64,000 nt of DNA from Fremontodendron californicum (GCA_030761205.1 JAULJL010000004.1:39466172-39530171), one strand, 5' to 3'. Positions 10,031-23,402 are shown, counted from the first letter of the stretch. Notes: generated by a model not told the origin, from the letters alone. A program made the numbers and translations.

Positions 10031-12520
10031 CAAACAATTTTTTTTTTTTTATTTGCTTCTTCATGACAAAAAGTTGACAATAATTAACCCTTAAACACAC
10101 TTAATGATCCAAAAAAAAAAAAAGATCATGCTGAGTTGTCCCAAAACAAAGCCCAAAATTGAAATTGAGTGGTTCTAATTAGCAAACCTAAATATCTGGT
10201 AGGCTGGGCTATTATGGAAAACTTGACTTTGACAATTACAATCTAAACATCTAATCCGATTTGTGCTCGATTACCAACCATTGCAGCACAAAAGCATGTG
10301 ACCAATGTTTGTCAAATAGAACTCTAATCTCTCTCCCAATGGCCTCTGCTTCTGCTTAATGCTCAGCACCACATTTACTTGCCTTTATATCCCTACAAAA
10401 ACCACGTACTATTCCCTTTTCTTTTCTCTCATTTTCTATACAAACTCATTTCTAACTGATATTTACTTTTAACATCTTTTGCTGTAAAATGATTGCAGGG
10501 TCAATATTCAAAGCTAGTATTTACAATCAAAAGGCACTTTTTTCTAACCATGGTGTGTTTTAAGACTGCTCCACTTCCAAACTTCACCCTGTGAAAAGCC
10601 AAGCTCAGAATTTACCCACTCTGCATAAATGTAATGCTGACTTTGATTCGGGTTCTGATCAGCTCAGTTTTTTGTAGTTGCATATGTTGCCATATGCATC
10701 TGACTGGTTTTTCTGTTTGCTGATATATAGGCTGTCCCAACCAACCCAATTACACCAAATCAAAAATTGTGATCTATGCTGATTGGTGATGGAAACTGTA
10801 AAGCTGATTTAAGAGTTCATGCCCTATAGGCTTGAAAAAATTTGGTTAAAGGTTCAAATTCTGATGGTAATTCTTTCCATCTAATCATGTTTTGATGTCT
10901 TTCTAACAAGTAATGGTATAGAAACAGATATAATTATGTGAGCAAACCATCTAGATAAGATGTATGTTTGGTCATGTAAGTAAATCTGTTTTGGGTTCAG
11001 CTTCCCTTGATTATTTGTCAATCTATTGCTTTTTATACATTTTAATCATCATTCATAAGTATAATTTTTACAATTAATGAATTGATTCTACAAATATAAA
11101 TGATAATGATAAATATATTTTAAAAAATAATAAATTGGATCCTAACCCATCTTTTTTTTTTTTTCCTATTTGTGAAAAAACAATTACATTGTAACTCTCC
11201 ATCTTAATTTTGAATGAAGATGATAGAAGTCTTTCACCTTTCCTTAATGAGCTTTTGATATCATTGAAATCAAATTGTATAAAAATTAAACAATGAGAAA
11301 TTAAAAGAGTTGGATACAATTGAATGATTGTAAATTCTTTTAAATGAAATGAAAAATAAAATTGGGTTTTTGTCTTTTAATTTGTTGATATATTTTATTG
11401 CTTTGAAAAAAGAAATTATAAGAAAATTCAAGATAGGTAATGTTTTTATTTTTTCAGTGTGTTTTACAATTTAATAGTAAAATCATTTAAATTCAACCAA
11501 CGTTTACTTAATAAACATAAATTTAAAAAAAAAAAAAAAAGTTTATGTGACTACATAGAATGTGGAGTTGAAGTAAGTGCTAACTTTGTTTATTATTTTT
11601 TTATCAGAACTTTGTTTATTTTTGAAGTATAGTATCTTAAAAAGAAAAAAAAGTGGCACCTATTTATTTTGTCCTTAATCATTTTCTTGTTGTCAAATCA
11701 AGTATTAAGACCGTACAAGATTTTAGTCTATTAACAAAAATACTAGTCATGCAACTCCTTCAACCATAATTCAACAATTTTGTATATTACTACTATTTGT
11801 TTAAGTTTTATTAATAACTTTTATTTTTTAAATTAACTAGGGTATTAAAATAAAAATAAAATCATGTAATTAATTTAAAATAGATAAATAACTAAGATTT
11901 AACTATAAAATAATAAAAAATTATTTGATTGAATTTTTAAATTTTATAAGCGATGTTAATAGAATGACACATACCCCTTAAATTATATTTAAAAATTTAA
12001 TTAAAAATGAAATGAAACATGTATCATATTCATAACTCGCTTGTGGAATTAAATTTTGTTATCATCAATGTATCAAATACGAATTTTAAAATAATTAATC
12101 TATGTAAAAATAAGATTAATCAAATAGAGTTTTTCTTAAGGATTTTTTTTTTTTTTCAATCTAATTAACGTTGGAAATGAGAGGTTATCTATTATCTATA
12201 ACTAGTGTTTAAACCTCACAATGCTTCGGTTGTAGCTATACGTTGAGCAAGATGTTAAGATAGTTATATTATTTCTATATCAAAATAAAAGTGTTTGTAC
12301 ATCATATCGTTGAAGCTAAGGAGACGTTATTAGAGTCTTAAAAGTGTGTAAAAGTAAATCAAATATCAATTAGAAATTTAATATTCGGTTCAAAATTTTT
12401 TCATATTCGGTCCAGATAATAAAAGAGTTTATTTGATTTGGTTTTATTATTTTTCATTTGAATTTTTATATATTTTATGAAATAAATATATTTTTTATTT
12501 ATAAATTTAAAATAATTATC
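10031..12520. other. Intergenic region without recognisable gene
   Basis: From 10140 to 11000 the DNA is less AT-rich than its surroundings. It contains a TATA-like CTTTATATCCC near 10383 followed by a pyrimidine-rich stretch, as in a promoter and leader, but no long ORF follows. From 11000 to 12520 it is extremely AT-rich with homopolymer runs and no supported gene. Confidence 0.4.
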
Positions 12521-13835
12521 TATTATTATTTAATATTTTAATTTTTACGAATAATTTATCAATACAATAATTTTTTATTCAATAATATAAAAATAAAAAA
12601 TTAATGACTTTATTTTTAAAAAATAAAAATAAAGAATCAATCATTATACAACACGTGACACAAAATTAGGAGTTATTTGAATACTGTCTCACATGAACAT
12701 GACATGAAAAAAAAACTAAAATACGACACGACAAAAAAAAAAATGACTACGACATGAATACACGAATGTGTCAACATTTATATAAAACGAACTTGACACA
12801 AAATTGGAAATTATTTGAGTAGTGCCAATTAGATCTACAATTCCGGACATGAAACGAACATGAAAAATAATTAAAATATAATACAACACCAAAAAATAAT
12901 ACTAACACAACACGAATGCACGAATGTGTCAAAATCTATCAATACAATACAAAAAAATAACGAGACACAAAATTGAGAGTTATTTGAATAGTGCTAATTA
13001 GATCTGACAATTTCGGACTCGACATGGATACGAAAAAATAATTAAAACACAATACAACATAAAAAAATAACACTAATATAATATAAATATGTCAAAATCT
13101 ATACATAACGTATCAAATTTTATATATGTAATATATAAAATACGATTATAATATGACAAATAGTATAAATACAACTTTAGGTTTTTTAAATATTAAAAAA
13201 AATGAAGAATTGCTTGGCACGCAATTCGAGAGAAATCAAGTTTCCTTCGATTGCTTAATATTGGAGCAAAACTGAAGATAACCGAATCGGGTAAAATAAA
13301 AAAAATCGGGGCAAAATTACCCGACCGAAGAAAATGGAGGGATAGCTTTCATTTATTGTTATAAGATTTTTTACTATAATTGAAAGATTGCTCTTCAATT
13401 TCTTGTAGAGGTGGTAATTTTTTTTTAATTAGTGAGAAAAAAAGAAGAAAAGAAAAAAAAATATTTTTTAATGTATTTATGACGTGTTCATATTATTTTT
13501 TATGTTATAATCGTTTTTAAGGTATTATATATTTATATAAATTTTGACACATTAATAATTTATTTTATATAGATTTTGATACGTTCGTGTATTCGTCTTG
13601 TGTTCGTATTATTTTTTGTCATGTTTTATTTCGTGTTTTATTTATTTTTTTCGTGTCATGTCCGAAATTATCAGGTCTTAATGGCACAATTCAAATAACT
13701 CTCAATTTTGTATCACGTGTCGAATAATGATTGATTTTTTATTTTTGAAAAATAAGATCATATTAATTTTTAAATTAAAAAATTATTATATTGATAAATG
13801 ATCGATAAAAATTATAATATTAAATAATAATATAT
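12521..13835. mobile_element. Foldback-type DNA element, about 1.3 kb, with tandem subrepeats in the left arm
   Basis: The outer left sequence (12521-12660) and outer right sequence (about 13690-13835) are long imperfect inverted repeats. For example, ATCAATCATTATACAACACG at the left matches the reverse complement of CGTGTCGAATAATGATTGAT at the right. Inside the left arm the motif GACACAAAATT plus AGTTATTTGAATA-GTG recurs at 12657, 12795 and 12963, about 140-170 bp apart. The right arm (13480-13740) has a single inverted copy. No transposase ORF is visible. Confidence 0.7.
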
Positions 13836-14500
13836 GATGGATTGATATAAGTGATTTTTTTTTTTAAACTCCAGGTATTGAATCAAAATAAATACATTAT
13901 GATGATTAAATGATAAAATAAACTACGTTAAATGATGTAATAAGTTATGAATTATTTTATGATAGTTGTTGAGTTTATATTTTATTATTTTTTTATAACT
14001 TTTAACATGAATATAAATGATGAATATCAACATGATCTAAATGAATTAAATTTTGTTATCAATCATAAAATTTTTTTACATATAAAATACATATTAAAAT
14101 ATGAAGTACATTTAAATCTTAAATATGAATAATAATCACATATATTTTATTTACAACGAAATTTTATAATTTTTATTTTTTCCAAAAAAAACACAAAAAA
14201 GACAAAAAAAATATATATAAAAAAAATTTTAACAATAATTTTGCGAAGTAAATCAAACATGTCAGTTTCATATAAAATATTTAATTTTTTTTATCAAGTA
14301 TGCTTTTATCTTTATGAATAATTTATTTTTGTATTAAAATATAATATAATTTATTTTTTAATTTTAATAATATAAAAATAATTATATTTAAATATATATA
14401 TATATATATACATTACTTAGTTTAAATATACAAAAATAAAATCGTACTCATCTTCGTAAATAATTTAAAGGAAACAACTTCTTGGAGAAGGACGGAAGGA

Positions 14501-14649
14501 ATGCTAAAAGTGGGAGTAATTTTTTCTTTATTAATTTTCAAACCTCCATCAAATCAATCATAATCAACTCTGACTATAAACAAAGAAAAAAAAAAACAAG
14601 AAACGAAACAACACAGACACAGTCAGGCATATACTCCCACTTTTAGCAT
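14501..14649. mobile_element. Short hairpin element with perfect 18-bp inverted ends
   Basis: ATGCTAAAAGTGGGAGTA at 14501-14518 is matched exactly by its reverse complement at 14632-14649. The roughly 113 bp between has no gene. Size and structure fit a tiny MITE. I see no clear target-site duplication. Confidence 0.6.
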
Positions 14650-14677
14650 ATTTGTTTAAAGAACTTGGGTAAATTTA

Positions 14678-14800
14678 AAAAACATAGAATATTTGTTTAA
14701 AGATTTGATGTTCAAGAATAATTTGTTAAAAAAATAAAATTATGAAATTATTGAAAAGATATTGTGATGACAAATTTATCTTGATGAAAAAACTCTTTTT
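14678..14800. repeat. Partial copy of MITE family A
   Basis: AAAAACATAGAATATTTGTT followed by GAAATTATTGAAAAGATATT and ACAAATTTATCTTGATGAAA aligns with one arm of the elements at 22850 and 32332. Only one arm is recognisable, and it is diverged. Confidence 0.45.
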
Positions 14801-14829
14801 TCCCATTCTTCTCCTCAGTCGCAACCCAT

Positions 14830-17210
14830 CCCCCATTTTTTTTCCTCAAATGAAATTCTCAAACCTTCTCTCTCACTCAGCATTTCATCTTCTTCTTCAC
14901 CAATGATCCGGTAGAGAGTTTGTTTCCAACACTGAGTTCAAACCCTTCAGCGGTATAAGTTGGTTCCTTAGCTATATAGCCTATAGGTAAGTATACAACA
15001 GCATATTATCACATTAATTACCTTTTCTCAAAGAAAAATTAACCAGTTCTGTAGAAAGACCTAGGACATATTTGGGTGTGTCTGACACTGCAATTAAACT
15101 AAATTCAATTTGAAAACTGGATTTATGTAAGTCATCCATTCTACCATTTGTCCATTTCTGAATGAGTCTGAATTTACTATTCTAGGATTAATTATGTAGC
15201 TGAACTCGTTTAATAACTTGTACTGTAATTGGCTCAGGCACATCTTTTTATCTGCTATTCTCAGCATTTGGAAAATAAAAAAGCCTCTGTTAATATCCTG
15301 TTATAAGTTGTCCAAAATTCATGCCTTAAGTTTACAGTGAATCAATTTTGAAATTCAAGATGAAACTCATCATTTTGGAATTGTCTGAATAAGGCTAAGA
15401 AACTTGTCTCTTAATAGTGCTTGGATGTGATGTGTTATGTATAATAATTCCATCTCTCATTGTCAACATGAAAACCAAAAATTCGGGAGATAGAAAGTTA
15501 TTTCTAGGTATTTAAGTTCAGAGGAAGAAATGAGAGAAAGAGGATGAGTTAGGAAAAAAAAATAAAAGAGGATAAAGTTATTTTATTAAGGGTATTTAAA
15601 TTTTTATAATTTTTATAATAATTTTTTTATAATTTTTTAATATTATTTTTGTTCATTAGATCATTCAATAATTATTCTGAATGGATTGAATGTTTTTTAA
15701 ATTCTCCCAAACAACTTCTCCAACAAGAAGTCAAGAACTGAAGAAGTTCTCTGTCTGTCTCTCTCCTTAAGTACTTCTTCGTGAAGTGCTCAAAAGTAAA
15801 AAACCAACACACGACAAAAGCACACTTCTATTGAACTGGATCGCTCCCTCTTACTCTCAATTCTCTCCCTAAACTCACAAAATCTTTGCTTTCTTTTTCT
15901 CTTACTCTGCAAACGCGTTAAAAGTTGCTTCTTTTGTTGTCCCAAAGCAAAACTCTCAAGGTTAGCAGCTTTTTCTTACAACCCTTTTTTTTTTTCAAGA
16001 TTAATTTCGTTTGGTTTCTTATCTGCAATGATCACATTTTGTTAGAAGGTTCTGTTTGAAAGAAAAATGGGAGACTGGATTTGGGTATTTCAAAATTTTA
16101 TACATTATGTCAATTTTGAAGAATTTTCTTTTTTGATTTCTTTTATTTGCTGAATGATTGATTGGATGTTTTGATGTAATGTGATTTAGTAGAAGATAAA
16201 CAGATTGAATTTTCATTTTCTGATTGATAGAAATAGGGTTGCCAATGAAGCTGAGACATTTTGTTGTTTGTTTTGAGTTATGGTCTGTTTAAAGATTCAA
16301 GCTTTCTGTACCGAAATCAATGGAAAAAGATTCAAGCTTTCTATTTGTATTCCTGTTCTGGATATCATACTACAAGTGATAATTGAAATGAATTCTGTTT
16401 TGCATCAATCCATTAAATTTTGTAAATTTAAATTTTGAATCCTTGATGAATATGTGGAATTCAAGGATAAGGGCAGAAGATGAGGTCAATATAGTATGTA
16501 TATTCAATAGAATAAGGATAAAGTTTTTCATTTTCCTTTTTAATTTCCTACAAGAGAATAAGAATAAGGTTAAATCATTGTTCTTCTGTTATTAATGGTT
16601 CTTCAAATTGTTCTGAGAACATGAAGAAGATGCTCTATAAGTTTTAATTGTCATGTTATATTCTGTTTCTGAAGTTGTGGAAGCACAAAGCTCTAACCTG
16701 TGAAACCAAATGGCTGTACTTAGTTTGTTTCTCAGTCCAACTTAATAGTATACATTTAAAAGATACTATGGTTTGAATTTTGAAACCCCACTTTCCCATT
16801 TTTAGTTCCTTTATTTGTTCACCGGCTACGGGGCACATAAATGGCTTTAATTCCATTGGTTGTTAATAGAAAATTGATGTCTGTAATTTTCCCCCCGGAT
16901 AAAATGCTTTTGAGAAGAGAATGCAGGGTAGTATTTATACTAATTAGTAATCTTTTTTTTTTCTTTTTTCACTATTATCTTTTCAACAGGCATGTAGTCA
17001 TAAAGTAAACCATAACATAAAAGAAATTTTCCCTGTATTGTTGCTGAGTATGTTAATGTTATTTTGCCTAGTTGTTGCGAAGGTGTAAAAGAAAATTAAA
17101 GTTTATTTTAATTAATTAATATGACTGAAATTTGCGTGCAGCTTTGTAAATTTGTGTTCTTTTCTTATAATCATGTTTTTCATGAATATGTTGTGTCAGG
17201 TTTTGTTTCA
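14830..17210 (+). other. RDR6 upstream region with two candidate leader exons
   Basis: Two pyrimidine-rich stretches look like 5' UTR exons. One ends at 14986 with a strong donor (TATAG|GTAAGTAT). The other ends at 15960 (CTCTCAAG|GTTAGCAG). Both could splice to the acceptor TTTGTTTCAG at about 17210, 47 nt before the RDR6 start codon. The first candidate contains a short upstream ORF beginning ATGAAATTCTC. This is inference from motifs. Confidence 0.45.
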
Positions 17211-17256
17211 GGAATTTGTTGGATATCAATCCGACGTGGTTAATTGTCTGAAATAC

Positions 17257-20200
17257 ATGGAGTCAGAAGGAAGTCAAAAGGACACTGTGGTGACACAAGT
17301 TAGTGTTGGTGGATTTGACAGACATGTCAAAGCCAAAGATCTGATGGACTACTTGGACAATGAAGTTGGAGGTGTTTGGAGGTGTAGACTGAAGACCTCA
17401 TGGACACCACCAGAATCTTATCCCAACTTCGAGATTCCTGACACTAGTGTTATCCGAAGAACAGATGACTATAAGAAGGTGGAGCCCCATGCTTTTGTTC
17501 ATTTTGCCTCCCCTCTTGCAGTAACTTGGGCTGTGGATGCTGCTGGTCGTACTGAGCTTGCTTTCAACAATCAGCTATTGAAGGTTAGTTTGGGGCCTGA
17601 AAATCCTTATTACTTGAACCGCCGGAGGAGGAGTACGACACCCTTTAAGTTACCTGATGTCTCCCTGGAGATTGGAACCCTGGCTAGCCGAGATGAGTTC
17701 TTTGTTGGCTGGAGAGGACCTCCTTCTGGGGTTGATTTTATTGTGGATCCTTTTGATGGCACCTGCAAATTTTGTTTCTCTAGAGATACAGCCTTCTCGT
17801 TCAAGGGCACAACCGAGCATGCAGTTATAAAATGTGACTTTAAGGTGGAGTTCTTGGTGAGGGAGATTAATGAGATTAAGCAGTATTCAGAACCATCTTG
17901 TTTGGTAGTGCTCTTGCAGCTGGCTTCTTCGCCTTGGGTCTGGTATAGAACTGCCGATGATGAGTTTGAAGAACCAGTTCCATTTGAAATGTTGGATGAT
18001 GATGATCAGTGGATCCGGACCACTGATTTTACTCCTAGTGGAGCTATTGGTCGGTGTAATACATACAGAGTCTTAATCCGTCCTCGTCATGGTTTAAAGC
18101 TGAAGAAGGCCATGGATTATCTCAGAGAACGAAGAGTGCCAGTGGACTACCTCAGATTGCCACTTAGGATCCGTGATGAACCTGGTTTTGGGAGGTCCAT
18201 GTCAGATCCCTTCTATTGTATTGATTACAAGAAAGGGATTCCCTTTGAAATAATGTTTTTGGTAAATGCTGTAGTGCACAAAGGCATATTCAATCAGCAT
18301 CAGTTATCAGAGGACTTCTTTAACCTACTGAGAGGTCAAGCAATGGAGGTCAATGTGGCTGCACTAAAGCTCATCTATTCCTATAGACGTCCAGTGTATG
18401 ATGCCTATAAGAGGCTGAAAGTTGTCCATGATTGGCTGCTGAGGAATCCTAAACTGTTTAAGAACCCTAAACAGTTGGATGATATTGTTGAAATCAGAAG
18501 ATTGGTTATTACTCCAACCAAAGCTTATTGTCTTCTTCCGGAAGTTGAGCTTTCTAATAGGGTTCTCAGGAAATACAAAGATGTCGCTGATCGGTTTTTA
18601 AGGGTCACATTTATGGATGAAGGCATGCAGACAATGAATGCAAATGTGCTCACTTACTATGCTGCTTCAATTGTAAGGGATGTGACAGCGACCTCTTTTT
18701 CTCAGAAAACGGCAGTGTTCAAAAGGGTAAAGTCTATTCTAACAGATGGATTTTACTTGTGTGGTCGCAAATACTCTTTCCTAGCTTTCTCAGCCAATCA
18801 ATTGAGAGACCGTTCCGCATGGTTTTTTGCTGAAGATGGGAAGATAAGTGTGCTTCAAATTATAAGTTGGATGGGGAAGTTTACAAACCGAAATATTGCT
18901 AAATGTGCTGCCAGGATGGGTCAGTGCTTCTCATCAACGTATGCAACAGTGGAAGTTCCTTCAACAGAGGTCAACCCAAACCTTTCAGATATAGAGAGGA
19001 ATAATTATGTGTTCTCAGATGGGATTGGCAAGATCACTCCCGATCTTGCAATGGAAGTTGCTCAGAAGTTGAAGCTGGACCTAAATCCTCCTTGTGCTTA
19101 TCAAATTAGATATGCTGGTTGTAAAGGTGTCGTGGCTTGTTGGCCAGAAGAAGGTGATGGCATCCGTCTTTCTTTACGGCACAGTATGAATAAGTTCAAC
19201 TCTACCCACACAACACTGGAAATCTGTTCTTGGACAAGATTTCAGCCTGGCTTCCTGAATAGACAAATTATAACGTTGCTTTCAACACTGGGTGTGCCAG
19301 ACGAAATATTTTGGGGAATGCAAAATACCATGGTTTCTAAGTTAAACAAAATCCTTGTGGACACTGATGCAGCATTTGAAGTTCTCACTTCTTCATGTGC
19401 TGAGCAAGGGCATACTCCAGCAATAATGCTGAGTGCAGGTTTCAAGCCTCAAATAGAACCTCATTTACGAGGAATGTTGACTTGTGTAAGAGCCTCTCAG
19501 CTTTGGGGTCTTAGGGAAAAAGCTAGGATATTTGTTCATTCAGGCAGGTGGTTAATGGGTGTTTTCGATGAACTAGGAGTACTTGAACAAGGTCAGTGCT
19601 TTATCCAAGTTTCCAATCCATCTATTGAAAACTGCTTCCTGAAACATGGCTCTAGGTTTGCTGAAACCAAGAAAAATTTTGAAGTAATTAAAGGGCTGGT
19701 GGTTGTAGCTAAGAATCCTTGTCTTCACCCTGGAGATATAAGGATTCTAGAAGCAGTTGATGCCCCTGGTTTACACCATTTGTATGACTGTCTGGTCTTC
19801 CCTCAAAAGGGTGAGAGACCCCATACAAATGAAGCTTCTGGAAGTGATCTTGATGGGGACCTTTATTTTGTCACATGGGAAGAACTTCTTATCCCCCCTA
19901 GCAAGAAGAGCTGCCCACCCATGCAGTATGACCCTTTTAAAGCTAGGGAATTGCAACGCCCAGTCAATCATAAGGTAACCGTTTGTTGCGTTTTTGTTAT
20001 TATCATTGAAGTTTTATGAACCTCTGGTTTTCCAGAATTGTTTTTCTTTTATTTCCTTTTGTTCAAATGCATTATACAAAATACTAGTATTCCTGAATAA
20101 AATCATCTATTTGTTACTAAAAACAATATTGTTTTCTAGTATGGTACTTGGAAGCTAGTATCAAAAGGAATGTTGCTATTGAAGACGTACATGTTTGAGC

Positions 20201-21567
20201 GCATAACTATATGTTTCTTTGTTATTATTCTTTTATGGTTTTATAACCAGCTCTGTTTTTATTGTTTTAATGGCACTATATCGTTACGCATTGAGATCTA
20301 TTATGAAGGTGCTGACTGTTTTTGAAATGGTTTTTCTTGTCACCGGTAAATCTTTTGTGTTACTATTATTTCTATAGGGCGAAATGAGAAAAAATTTGGC
20401 AATAACCCTAGTAAATTCTTGAGTATAATATATTAATAAAGCAGGAAAAGTGGGTTTCGGATTTGTATCATGATGAATACCTTATTTTGAATTCCTAGTG
20501 TGCAAAAGGAAAAATATTCAAATGGGAGAAACTGGAGCAAAGTTGTGGGAATAAAGTAGATATATTCTTGTGTAAAATATATCAAATTGGCTGGGCTAGT
20601 CAGTTTGTATTCTGATGAATGAACTATTTTAAATTCCAAGTAGCTGAAAGACATAATCTATTGACTGTTTTGTTTCACATTAACTCTGCAGGACATAATA
20701 GAGTTTTTTTCAAAAAACATGGTGAATGAGAACCTGGGAAGTATTTGCAATGCACATGTGGTTCATTCTGACCTTAGTGAACATGGTGCTCTAGATGAGA
20801 AATGTATACATCTCGCAGAGTTAGCAGCTACTGCTGTTGATTTTCCTAAAACCGGGAAGATTGTGTCAATGCCTGCCAAACTAAAACCGAAACTTTACCC
20901 AGATTTTATGGGTAAAGAGGAGTACCAATCCTACAAATCAAGCAAAATTTTGGGAAGACTATATCGTCATATCAAAGATGCGCATGATGAAGACATCTCT
21001 GAATCTTCTGAGCTCAATTTCGATGCTAGTGACATCAATTATGATGCAGATCTTGAGGTTACAGGATCTGCTGATTACATTGCTGATGCATGGGCTAAAA
21101 AGTGCTCCTATGATGGGCAGCTGGTTGGACTTCTTGGACAGTACAAAGTTAAGAGGGAGGAAGAGGTTGTAACTGGGCACATCTGGTCCATGCCTAAATA
21201 CGCCAGTAGGAAGTTAGGGGATTTGAAGGAGAAGCTGAGTCATTCTTATGGCGCCATGAGGAAAGAATTCAGGCAACTTTTTGAGAATATGGACTCGGAC
21301 TTTGAGCAGCTCAACGAGGATGAGAAGAATGAACTGTATGAAAGAAAGGCATCAGCATGGTACCAGGTCACTTACCATCCTAAATGGGTAAAGAAGACGT
21401 TGGAGTTGCAGAAGTCTGATGGTGCTGAAGGCGTAGTGATGTTGAGCTTTGCTTGGATTGCAGCTGATTACCTTGCTCGAATAAAAGTTAGGTACCAGGG
21501 GACAGGAAATGTTGACTTTGCTAAGCCTGTCAACTCTCTAGCAAGGTACCTAGCAGATCGAATATGA
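17257..21567 (+). CDS. RDR6: RNA-dependent RNA polymerase 6 (RDR6/SGS2/SDE1 type)
   Basis: Exons 17257-19974 and 20692-21567 (GT-AG intron of 717 bp, phase 0) give 1197 aa, against about 1196 for Arabidopsis RDR6. The start MESEGSQKDTVVTQVSVGGF is the conserved RDR6 N-terminus. An in-frame ATG at 17152 lies in the predicted leader intron and is rejected. An N-terminal RNA-binding-like region (about 10-110) precedes the RdRP domain, with the catalytic DLDGD at 864-868. The enzyme converts cleaved or aberrant single-stranded RNA to double-stranded RNA for DCL4-type dicers. It acts in trans-acting siRNA production, transgene silencing and antiviral defence, in cytoplasmic siRNA bodies together with SGS3. 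The sequence is close to the family throughout and no lesion is visible. Confidence 0.97.
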
Positions 21568-22849
21568 CCAGCATTTGACTGTTTTGGCAGTAAATTCTTT
21601 TGCTGGATCAGACTTCTAGGTTGCAAAGCCACTCTGCCATTGTTGAAGGTCGATTTCTTCTTTAGTACATTTCTGCTGTCTGAGCTGTTACCTATCATTG
21701 CCATGACCTTATTTTGATTGTTCAAAGACGGTTTTCTATGCTTTGTTTGTAAGTTTGCCTATGTAATATGTTGTTGAATTTTCTTGCTTTGCTTATGTAT
21801 AATTATGGATTTGATTCAGTGAGTGGATTAGCATGTGATTTTTGGATATGGTTCGAATTGTGTTAAGACCGGCTGGAGCACTACTAACATGCCGGAGCCT
21901 GGATATATTTTATGATCCCAATTTTTTTCCTTTTATTTCTGTACTGTGCATGGTAGAGATGTTTGGCCTTTCAACTCATTTAAATTGATTTTTCTTGTGA
22001 GTGCATTTGTTGCATGTACAGATGGTCCATCAGATGCTTTATAAACAAGGAATTTTATCATATTCATCTTTTTAGATGAGTTCTTGAATCTAGGCATGGA
22101 TGGTCCAATGCAAGGCTGGTTGTGATGTGTGGTTATCCAAAGGTCCATATCACAACTTTTGGAGAACCACACAAGAAAACCCTTTATTTTTCAATGTAGG
22201 ATTCAAGTTTCATACCTTGCAATTGGGTACATAATAGTCCATCACGTTTTGCAGTTCCACGTTCACGTGGATTGGCTTTGCGCTAGCTTAATCTAGTCTC
22301 GAGCGAACACTACAATTACGGCGTCATCACTCGAGCTTCGGGTTAGCTTTGTGCTAGCTTAAGCTAGCCTCGAGCAAACACTGCAATTCCGAAAATTGGT
22401 TGAGCAGTTCAGAATCTTTGATGGTAACCTAGATTTGAACTTACTATGTAACTCATAGGTACATAAGAAGGAAAGTCATTCAATATTTTTGGGGTCATTC
22501 AAGGGGTATGAATGAAAGAGACTGCCTAGCTGAATAATTGACTGGCTTCAGTTGCATTTTTACAAGCTTATTACCTTGGACTTGGAGACTTCAGAGGAAG
22601 TTTATCCCAACCCCTACCTTGTCGTTAATGAAGTAATTAATCGTGAGGTTACCATTGTCCTGTTTGTAGTGACGAATCTTGTATGACGGTTTCATGAAAA
22701 TTTTGTGCCATTGGAATTTGCAAGGTGCATATGCTTAAATGCCAATTAATAAACTTAGGTTTTACATATACTTATTTGTTATATGTTACCTAGATTCGGG
22801 TGAGTGTCCACTTATCATATAGATTTTAAGAAAAGACAAGAAAAAAAAA
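21568..22849. other. RDR6 3' UTR and intergenic DNA
   Basis: The 3' UTR must begin at 21568, but I do not see a canonical AATAAA close by. The rest holds a short tandem repeat (22274-22391) and no gene. Confidence 0.4.
22274..22391. repeat. Two 47-bp direct repeats, 71 bp apart, one with a 16-bp palindrome
   Basis: Copies at 22274-22320 and 22345-22391 share GCTAGCTTAA-CTAG-CTCGAGC-AACACT-CAATT. The second contains the perfect palindrome GCTAGCTTAAGCTAGC at 22353-22368. Confidence 0.75.
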
Positions 22850-23402
22850 GGGTTTATATGAAAAACATGCACTCCATGAGAAGTATTTGTTAAATGGTAT
22901 AATGAATAAAAGTTATTTGAAAAAGAGAAATGAATAATTAGAAATTGTTATAAAGGATATTGTAAAGACAAAATTATCCTTGATAAAAAAAACCTTTTCC
23001 TCCCTTTTTCTTTTATTTTTTAATTAGAAAATAAATATTCTGAAAATAAAAAAAATTTATTTTTTAAATTTTTTATTTACTTTTTTTAATTAAAAAATTT
23101 TAAAAAATAAAAATAATATGCCTAAAATTAATTTTTCTTTATTTTTTAAATTTTTTAAATTTAAAAAAATATATATTTAAATATTTTATTTTTTAAAACT
23201 ATTTTCAATTAAAATTTTTAAAAAATAATATTTCCTTAATGAAAGAGAAAGGAAAAATAAGTTTTTTCATTAAGGATAATTTTGTCTTTACAATATCTTT
23301 TATAATAATTTCTAATTATTCATTTCTCTTTTTCAAATAACTTTTATTCATTATACCATTTAACAAATACTTCTCATGGAGTGCATGTTTTTCATATTTA
23401 CC
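22850..23402. mobile_element. MITE family A, copy 1 (about 553 bp, long TIRs)
   Basis: Terminal inverted repeats exceed 150 bp and are almost identical. The left end is ATATGAAAAACATGCACTCC and the right end is its reverse complement. The centre is AT-rich and non-coding. Poly-A of at least 9 bp flanks both ends, consistent with a 9-bp target-site duplication. The core is the reverse complement of that in copy 2 at 32332. Mutator-like MITE is the best guess. Confidence 0.85.

Noticed and set aside
10780..10880. tRNA-like GGTTCAAATTC string
   Set aside because: No cloverleaf stems or anticodon arm can be drawn around it.
17152..17256. Upstream in-frame ATG giving RDR6 35 extra residues
   Set aside because: The extra residues are hydrophobic and unlike RDR6. 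The stretch spans a strong TTTGTTTCAG acceptor, and MESEGSQ at 17257 matches the family start.
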